Below are positions 8,632-13,741 of a stretch of 19,475 bases of DNA, one piece after another. The notes beneath the pieces are model-generated. The model was given only the letters and a program-made list of their open reading frames with translations. It ran no database searches and was not told the origin of the DNA. The translations under genes and the position numbers were made by a program. The DNA lies in the NCBI GenBank assembly GCA_964580575.1, contig CAZOLJ010000080.1, positions 1-19,475 of the forward strand, written 5' to 3'. The DNA is from CAVPDE01 sp964580575 (GTDB lineage: Bacteria; Desulfobacterota; DSM-4660; Desulfatiglandales; HGW-15). How positions within the stretch are numbered: the stretch's first letter is position 1; each line of letters starts with the position of its first letter.

Positions 8632-10737
8632 CTATTCCTGCTCTGCAATAATCCATATCGGATTGGTGATGCATCGGAATAGGCCTTCGCCGGTTTTCGG
8701 GTCAATCCCAGAAGCGGCTTCCAGGCGCAGATAACAGGGCGTCACTTCCCATTCAGGAAAGGCCTGCTTGATAGACCCTTCGAGGTCATACCCTTTCTTT
8801 CGGCTTCGGGGAAAACGTATCTGATCGGTAACATCTTTCTCGCCCTTGGTTGTGCCAAGATAAAGGTTAATCGTTTCAACAGGACCGAACTCAGCAGTGC
8901 TCTTCCACTCTATGGCCAACTCCAATGCCTCTCCCCCCTGAAGCGGCACAGTGTCCCCCGGTCGATAGGTTTTCCCGCCGCTCATGGTGCGGAGAGTGAA
9001 AAATGCTACGGGCCCATCGGTCGCCAGAGTATTCCCGTTCCGAAAAGCCCGATAAAGATTTTCCTCAGTGAGTGCCCGGCTGTTGCTGCCGGGCAAGTAA
9101 GCCAGGGTGCGCACCTTTCCAAAGGCATTGTCGTGCAGGTAATGGATGAGGAAGGCCATGTGGGGCCGGAAAGCGTAGTTGAAATCCATGTGTGCGTCGG
9201 AGCCTCCCAGGATGAGGAACTTGCGCAGGGTTCCTTTGTCCTTCCATTCCCGCAGGGACGGAATCAGGAGTCCCTTCACCCAGTGCTTGCGCACCCCTTC
9301 ATCCAGATCCTTGGACCAGCTGGCCTGCCGATCGGCTTCGCCGAGCATGGCAAAGGGATCCAGGAAGTCCCGGTCCATGGAGGACTGGGTGGTTTGCGTG
9401 TAAAGGATTCTCTCGTTGTAGAGCTGCAGCCCCAGGAAGATCTTTTCATACCGTGAATCGCAAGCGATCCGGTAATCCTCCTCTTCCCAAACATAGCCCG
9501 AACAAGCAGGGTGGGCGGCATAAATAAACCCCCGGTCGGCTTCCGCACCCTTACGGATCCTTTCGAGCACTGTCTTCATCCCCAGAGACCCAAACCCAGC
9601 CGGATGATGGTCTTCAAAAAAGGGATTTCCGAAAGAGAGCATGTGCAGCCCAAAGCAGCCGCGGCGGACCGTGACCTCCTCGGCTCCTACCAGAAGGACA
9701 TCCTTGTAATACTCGTTGGTCCTCTTCACGGCCTGCTGGTAGGACTGCCACCGGTTTCCCTGTTCTGTTTCGGCTGGGGTTCTGGGATGGCTCAGGCAGT
9801 AGGAGTGATCGGTCACGGTGACCCAAGATAGCCCGATGGCTTTGGCCACCTCGGCGGTCATGGAAAGGGGGCCCCCGTACTCATAGGGGTTCCTGGTGTA
9901 TTCCGAATGGTAATGGGTATCCCCGTAGTGCCAGTCCGCGACCTTCGGCAGATTACAATCCGGGACCCGGGTGCGCAGGACAAACTGCTTGCTGTCGTTT
10001 AGAAACTTTCGGTAGCGGACGTTCACCAGGTATTGGAGAAACCGCGCTTTCTTGTATCCCCAATAATCTCCCTGGTAGACCGGGAGCCGGTCTTTGTGGA
10101 GGAGGATGACCCGATACCACGGATCAGTGCTCACTGTTTCGTAATCTTTACCCGGGTCAAACCTCAACAAGGCCGTCCGTCCATCCTTTTCCACAGGAGT
10201 TCCGTCCTTGTCCATGACCCGGTAGATCACATCGTGGGGCAATGGTTTCTTAGGATTGAACTCCTCGGCTGACGGGTAATCGAAAAAATCTATGGAACTG
10301 ATCCTGATCTGGCCCGGCTCCACATCCTGGATGAAAACCACAACCGGGAGAAAGGGGTAGGTACCCTCAATCCGGTAGGGAGCATCGGCCACGAGGTCCA
10401 TGCCGAAGGTGTTGGGTTGTTTGGGCGCCCTGTAGTCCTTCACCAGCCCGAACTCCATCTCTTTCCCCTTCAACTCCAGACGCTTTCCCCTCACAATAGG
10501 ATGCCCCGTGTGGAATTCCAGGATGCTCAGGGTGTAACGGCCTGCCGGCAGGTTAGGAATTTTGAAGAAACTCATCCTCCTGTCTTTTTCATCTTTAATG
10601 TTCCGGTCCAAATTCTCCACGAGAAAGCGCAGAGGTTTTCTGGATCCAACCCGCTTAAGCTCGAAAACAACAGGGACCCAGAAAGCACGAAGGTCTTTTT
10701 TCAGTCCGTTAAACCGGATTTTTAGGGTAACGCCCAT
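8632..10737 (-). CDS. PHP-domain metal-dependent hydrolase with N-terminal beta-rich region
   Basis: A 701-residue protein whose middle carries the metal-binding motifs of a PHP (polymerase and histidinol phosphatase) fold: GDTHYHSEY (His275, His277), TVTDHS (Asp310, His311), VGAEEVT (Glu353/354), a His in GLHMLSFG (365), YAAHP (His409) and GGSDAHMD (Asp514, His516). All expected ligands are present, so it should bind two or three metals and be an active phosphoesterase or related hydrolase; the substrate is unknown. Residues 1-260 are beta-rich (for example NLPAGRYTLSILEF, resembling a carboxypeptidase-regulatory/Ig-like strand pattern) and residues about 560-701 form another beta-rich tail ending NPIWIIAEQE. 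There is no signal peptide or membrane helix. Start: ATG behind AAGGAGGATAGACC. It lies 55 bases after the caspase-like gene and 62 before the metalloprotease, so it is probably co-transcribed with both. Confidence 0.88.
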   Translation of the reverse strand: MGVTLKIRFNGLKKDLRAFWVPVVFELKRVGSRKPLRFLVENLDRNIKDEKDRRMSFFKIPNLPAGRYTLSILEFHTGHPIVRGKRLELKGKEMEFGLVKDYRAPKQPNTFGMDLVADAPYRIEGTYPFLPVVVFIQDVEPGQIRISSIDFFDYPSAEEFNPKKPLPHDVIYRVMDKDGTPVEKDGRTALLRFDPGKDYETVSTDPWYRVILLHKDRLPVYQGDYWGYKKARFLQYLVNVRYRKFLNDSKQFVLRTRVPDCNLPKVADWHYGDTHYHSEYTRNPYEYGGPLSMTAEVAKAIGLSWVTVTDHSYCLSHPRTPAETEQGNRWQSYQQAVKRTNEYYKDVLLVGAEEVTVRRGCFGLHMLSFGNPFFEDHHPAGFGSLGMKTVLERIRKGAEADRGFIYAAHPACSGYVWEEEDYRIACDSRYEKIFLGLQLYNERILYTQTTQSSMDRDFLDPFAMLGEADRQASWSKDLDEGVRKHWVKGLLIPSLREWKDKGTLRKFLILGGSDAHMDFNYAFRPHMAFLIHYLHDNAFGKVRTLAYLPGSNSRALTEENLYRAFRNGNTLATDGPVAFFTLRTMSGGKTYRPGDTVPLQGGEALELAIEWKSTAEFGPVETINLYLGTTKGEKDVTDQIRFPRSRKKGYDLEGSIKQAFPEWEVTPCYLRLEAASGIDPKTGEGLFRCITNPIWIIAEQE

Positions 10738-10792
10738 GGTCTATCCTCCTTCTGTCTGCGCATGACCGGCGCGTCGAAACTGAAAAACCTTA

Positions 10793-11629
10793 TTAAACCG
10801 TGAACGGCCTCTGGCTTTCGAACTTGGAATTGGCGGCTCCTACCCAGAAGTAGTTCGGTGTTTGGTCAGGAGGCATCCGCTTGAGGATCTCCTTGTAGAA
10901 GCTTTTGTAATTCCCCTTGAAGGACCCGCTTTTCCATACCTTGAGGAGTTGAGCCGTAAAGAGCCCGTTAAAATTCCCATCGGATGAAAGCTGGTTGTCC
11001 TGGCAACCTGAGATGAGCAGGACACTCGCTTTGACGGTCGGCTGATTTTCTTTGGGGACCTTGGCTTTTAAAATCTTGTCGTAAAAGGCTTTGTTCTTCC
11101 GGTAGGTGCGGAGGGCCACATCGGGCGGCATGGCCCGGTATTTCACTTCCTTCGGGCCAACGGCTCCAGCTCTTAGGCTTACGGTTCCTTGGTAATAGGC
11201 CAGTTTGGCAACCGTGCCGCTGTGACAACTGTCGGAGAACATCAAGATCCGGACCCCCGGAGCGAATTTCCTCCACAACACATAGAGCTCATCGTCCACA
11301 AATTCCCCGTCATAGAGGCACCAGGTCTCGTCTTCTGCATCGGGTTCGTCGTCGTTGACATCCGGCAGCTGGCCTCCGTGCCCTGAATAACTCAGCATGA
11401 AGATGTCCCCGGATTTCAGGGTGCGCGCCGCCTTGGTGATCTCGGCCACCATCCGTGCACGAGTTGCCGCTTTGGTCATTAAGGTGGTCACTTTGAATTT
11501 ATTACCTTTGGCGATGCTGGCCATATCCTCCGCATCCGCCTCGCACGCGCTAAGCTCTCCGGACCACCCTCCGTAATGCTTCGGGTTCACCGAATTAAGT
11601 CCAAGTGTCAATGCCATTCCTGTGGCCAT
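10793..11629 (-). CDS. Metacaspase/orthocaspase-like cysteine peptidase (C14-type)
   Basis: A 278-residue single-domain caspase-family protein. It starts with the typical metacaspase entry ALTLGLNSVNPKHYGGW, followed by ELSACEADAEDM, the catalytic His in SYSGHGG (His84) and the catalytic Cys in FSDSCHSG (Cys135). SGCQDNQLSSDG near residue 215 matches the acidic loop that often binds calcium in metacaspases. The enzyme should cleave after basic residues if it follows the metacaspase pattern; that is family inference. No pro-domain, repeats, signal peptide or membrane helix is visible, so activation probably depends on another protein, plausibly the STAND NTPase at the end of the same operon. 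Start: ATG preceded by GAGGAGGATTAATC. It is the first gene of the seven-gene cluster and follows a 702-base non-coding leader with several palindromes. Confidence 0.93.
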   Translation of the reverse strand: MATGMALTLGLNSVNPKHYGGWSGELSACEADAEDMASIAKGNKFKVTTLMTKAATRARMVAEITKAARTLKSGDIFMLSYSGHGGQLPDVNDDEPDAEDETWCLYDGEFVDDELYVLWRKFAPGVRILMFSDSCHSGTVAKLAYYQGTVSLRAGAVGPKEVKYRAMPPDVALRTYRKNKAFYDKILKAKVPKENQPTVKASVLLISGCQDNQLSSDGNFNGLFTAQLLKVWKSGSFKGNYKSFYKEILKRMPPDQTPNYFWVGAANSKFESQRPFTV

Positions 11630-11715
11630 GATTAATCCTCCTCTTATTGTGAATTAAAAGATTTGGTTATTCCTTTCCGAAAATCAGTCCCTTGCGCATC
11701 TACAGTTTCTGTTCC

Positions 11716-11737
11716 TCATTCGCCGGTCGGCGAATGA
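11716..11737. promoter_or_regulatory. Perfect palindrome, 10-base arms, possible operator or leader hairpin
   Basis: The left arm TCATTCGCCG and right arm CGGCGAATGA are exact reverse complements separated by two bases. It ends about 87 bases upstream of the caspase-like start codon. As DNA it could be a dimeric-repressor site; as RNA it could form a nine-pair stem with a four-base loop. There is no U-run after it, so it is not an obvious terminator. A smaller symmetric element (ACAGTTTCTGT, 11702-11712) lies next to it. Confidence 0.5.
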
Positions 11738-11851
11738 TCTTTCGCCATGAGCAGTCATAGACCTCCGGCAGAGTCAGAGGTTTTAAGAAGCTGATAGGAG
11801 CCCCTTATTCTGTTTCGCTGCCAAGGCATACCTGGCGGTGATACTAAGAAA

Positions 11852-11863
11852 ACCTCGCGAGGT
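11852..11863. promoter_or_regulatory. 12-base perfect palindrome
   Basis: ACCTCGCGAGGT is its own reverse complement. It sits in the leader of the caspase-led operon, 223 bases upstream of that start codon. A protein-binding site is possible, but the element is short and could be chance. Confidence 0.3.
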
Positions 11864-11908
11864 CATGTAATGCGGTTGCCGATTCCACGCTGCCGCGACC
11901 ACATGCTT

Positions 11909-11924
11909 TTCCTGTCAGCAGGAA
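11909..11924. promoter_or_regulatory. Short inverted repeat in leader
   Basis: TTCCTG and CAGGAA flank a four-base loop. The right arm can also pair with ATTCC at 11928-11932, though over a two-base loop, so alternative pairings are conceivable. Weak on its own. Confidence 0.25.
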
Positions 11925-12123
11925 TACATTCCCCGCTACTAGGATAGATTCCCTTTATACGCCCTGGTGATAGATGTCCTGAAGCTGTTAATTCAGTGTC
12001 TTCAAAAGAACTTGAAAGCGCTTGAGGTTTGTTTGATGGTTGGAAGCTACGCTGTTCTTGCCGAAAGAATTTCTTCTTTTCGCTCTCTCAGTAGGTTACA
12101 CAAAGGGTTTAATCCAAAGAATT

Positions 12124-12139
12124 TGCAATTTACACGCCA
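12124..12139 (-). promoter_or_regulatory. Candidate sigma-54 (-24/-12) promoter
   Basis: Read on the minus strand the site is TGGCGTGTAAATTGCA. It keeps the TGGC and TTGCA elements with the strict GG-N10-GC spacing, and deviates from the usual consensus at two of the less conserved positions. It would start transcription near 12112, giving a leader of about 480 bases to the caspase-like gene. No activator gene is seen in the window, so use of the site is unproven. Confidence 0.42.
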
Positions 12140-12272
12140 GCCCCTGTAGTCTATTCGAGCAGCCATAACTAAAGAATTGACGCCCCTTTTTTCCTAAGGG
12201 GATGATGGAGTTGTGTCTCATGAGTAGCGAAGGGGCTGCCATCGCTAGGCCACCAGATCAAATATAACGCCG

Positions 12273-12297
12273 AAAAAATGCACTTAAACTTGTGCAT
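12273..12297 (-). terminator. Probable intrinsic terminator of the glycyl radical operon
   Basis: On the minus strand, 34 bases after the activase stop codon, ATGCAC and GTGCAT form a six-pair stem around an eight-base A/T-rich loop and are followed at once by six Ts. The stem is not very GC-rich, so efficiency may be modest. The 5' arm is also part of an upstream palindrome, which could compete with it. Confidence 0.55.
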
Positions 12298-12305
12298 CGA
12301 TGCAC
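12292..12305. repeat. 14-base perfect palindrome overlapping the terminator stem
   Basis: GTGCATCGATGCAC is its own reverse complement. On the minus-strand transcript it comes first and its second half is the 5' arm of the terminator stem, so folding of one excludes the other. The layout resembles an antiterminator/terminator pair. Confidence 0.5.
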
Positions 12306-12331
12306 GGTTTACTGTGCTGCCAGGACCGGTC

Positions 12332-13231
12332 TTAGAATCTTACCACCTCTGCCCAGTCGTAAATCCGACGGCAGGTTTCTTGCTGAGACTTCTCCATCCA
12401 AGTCCCGGGAAGAGCCGGTGTGTTCTTGCCTAAGTTCTCCCATTTGGAAAGTCCCAAAGGATTATAGGGGAGTAAAGAACATCTCCGGATGCCGCTGTCT
12501 TTCAGGAAAGAAGAGATGCCCTCCAAATTCTCTTCAGATGCGGTGAAACCGGGAATCAGAGGAATGCGGGGTATCATCTCCACAGGTGCGTCCAAAAGGT
12601 GGGCGAAATTTTGCAGGATTCTTTGGTTGTCGTGGCCTGTCCACCTGAGATGGTCTTCACCATTGATGAGTTTGAGATCATACATGATAAGATCCAGCCA
12701 TGGGAGCATCTCTTCCTTGAATGGGTCGTAATCGAAGTAGCCGCAGGTCTGAAGGGCTGTTCGGATGCCCTCCTTTTTGAGCCTCCTTAAGAGATTTCCT
12801 GCGTACTCAGGCCACAGAGTCGGCTCCCCGCCCGACAAAGTGACCCCGCCGCCTGAGACCTCGTAGAAGACTCGGTCACGGAGCAATATCTCCAGGAGTT
12901 CATCCAGCTCGTAATATCCGCCGATCCTGCGGATGGCCTTGCCCGGACACACCTCGGCGCACTTTCCACACCGGGTGCAGCGCGATCGATCGATTCTCTG
13001 ATGCTCCCCTCTGAGGATGGCCCCTTCCGGACAGACCTCTGCGCAATCAAAGCAGCCGATACAGCATTGGGGGTAGAACCCTATTTCGACTTGAGGATAT
13101 ACGGCTTCAGGGTTCTGGCACCAGGTGCAGTGGAGAGGACACCCCTTGAAAAACACGGTGCTTCTTATGCCCGGCCCATCCTCTGTCGAGCCTGTTTTGA
13201 TATCCACGATGAGAGGCAATGAATCAACCAT
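12332..13231 (-). CDS. Glycyl radical enzyme activating enzyme (radical SAM, two extra ferredoxin clusters)
   Basis: A 299-residue activase that should use S-adenosylmethionine and a [4Fe-4S] cluster to install the glycyl radical on the partner enzyme encoded two genes upstream. Visible motifs: TEDGPGIRSTVFFKGC leading to the radical-SAM CxxxCxxC (Cys31, 35, 38); a ferredoxin-like insert with two CxxCxxCxxxCP groups (Cys57/60/63/67 and Cys85/88/91/95); TLSGGEPT (131-138), the SAM-binding GGE; and LIMYDLKL. The double-cluster insert is the form seen in activases of dehydratase/decarboxylase-type glycyl radical enzymes and is absent from the classical pyruvate formate-lyase activase. Length is normal for that type. 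Start: ATG at 13231; the ribosome site (GGAG about 11 bases away, or GAGAGCC close by) is weaker than in its neighbours. It is 21 bases after the small gene and is the last gene of this operon. Confidence 0.95.
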   Translation of the reverse strand: MVDSLPLIVDIKTGSTEDGPGIRSTVFFKGCPLHCTWCQNPEAVYPQVEIGFYPQCCIGCFDCAEVCPEGAILRGEHQRIDRSRCTRCGKCAEVCPGKAIRRIGGYYELDELLEILLRDRVFYEVSGGGVTLSGGEPTLWPEYAGNLLRRLKKEGIRTALQTCGYFDYDPFKEEMLPWLDLIMYDLKLINGEDHLRWTGHDNQRILQNFAHLLDAPVEMIPRIPLIPGFTASEENLEGISSFLKDSGIRRCSLLPYNPLGLSKWENLGKNTPALPGTWMEKSQQETCRRIYDWAEVVRF

Positions 13232-13252
13232 GGCTCTCGTTTCTCCGCAGCA

Positions 13253-13738
13253 TCAAACGGCGGATTTGAGAAAGGGCAGTTGCAGGTGAGTGGCCAGGAA
13301 ACCGAACCGGTAGATGTAGTTGAAGTTCCCCTCAAGCCTGATCTCGTTGTTCAGGAGCGCACGCAGCACGTCTCTGCGGCCCGTCAATCCACCCGGCGGA
13401 AGGAGAAAGTTCCTGACCGCCTCCGGGTTCTTAAAAATGACGCTCGCGTTTGCCGGGGGGATGATTTCCTCCTCGGGCGCAAGTTCCTTTGGATTGAGCC
13501 ATCCGTCCCTAAACTCTGCGAGGACCCTAATGCCTTTGTTCTCGCTTCTGAACTCAATTCTGCCCTGGAAGTCCTTGATGCTCCGCCGCAGATACGCGTC
13601 AAGGAAGCAAGCGTACTTCATGAACTGAAGCAAGACCTTCAGGAATTCTTCAGCCACCTCCTCTTTGAGGCAGTCCAAGAAGTTCTTCTTCACATAATGC
13701 TGCCGGATTCTCCAGTAAGGGTACAATAGCCAGTTCAT
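13253..13738 (-). CDS. Small conserved-looking protein, possibly SCP2-like
   Basis: A 161-residue soluble protein lodged between the glycyl radical enzyme (three-base gap) and its activase (21-base gap). The first 60 residues are helical and aromatic-rich (MNWLLYPYWRIRQHYV). Residues about 63-150 have the strand/helix pattern of SCP2 sterol-transfer domains: IEFRSENKGIRVLAEF, then ASVIFKNPEAVRNFLL, then VLRALLNNEIRLEGN and YIYRFGFLATHL. If that resemblance is real it would bind a hydrophobic ligand and might hold or deliver a lipid-like or aromatic substrate for the enzyme. No catalytic residues, metal motif, signal peptide or membrane helix are visible. Start: ATG seven bases after a strong GGGAGGAGA. 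The SCP2 call is by eye and tentative; the tight operon position is the firmest fact about it. Confidence 0.8.
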   Translation of the reverse strand: MNWLLYPYWRIRQHYVKKNFLDCLKEEVAEEFLKVLLQFMKYACFLDAYLRRSIKDFQGRIEFRSENKGIRVLAEFRDGWLNPKELAPEEEIIPPANASVIFKNPEAVRNFLLPPGGLTGRRDVLRALLNNEIRLEGNFNYIYRFGFLATHLQLPFLKSAV

Positions 13739-13741
13739 TTT

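Larger units (their letters stand above)
11630..12331. other. Non-coding region between the two operons
   Basis: No convincing gene on either strand; the longest open frames are about 60 codons (plus) and 39 codons (minus, 12166-12047), without ribosome sites. The stretch is rich in dyad symmetry: a terminator-like structure at its right end, a sigma-54-like promoter near 12130, and palindromes at 11716-11737, 11852-11863 and 11909-11924. It probably carries the 3' end of the glycyl radical operon and the promoter and long leader of the caspase-led operon. A small RNA is possible but nothing in the sequence proves it. Confidence 0.7.

Noticed and set aside
8369..8674. Open frame reading through the Ns
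   Set aside because: Continuity depends on the gap being exactly 100 bases; after the Ns it enters the wrong frame of the metalloprotease, so only its part before the gap (from 8569) is kept.
11967..12149. 60-residue plus-strand open frame in the inter-operon region
   Set aside because: No ribosome site, wrong strand for the region, no domain-like pattern.
12047..12166. 39-residue minus-strand open frame in the inter-operon region
   Set aside because: No ribosome binding site and no recognisable features; it also overlaps the candidate sigma-54 promoter.
12183..12201. CCCCTT/AAGGGG hairpin that looks terminator-like
   Set aside because: The T-rich run is in the loop and not after the stem in either direction, so it is not an intrinsic terminator.
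12225..12247. TAGCGA/TCGCTA inverted repeat with 11-base loop
   Set aside because: Short arms, no adjoining T-run and no clear relation to a gene; chance is likely in this stretch.
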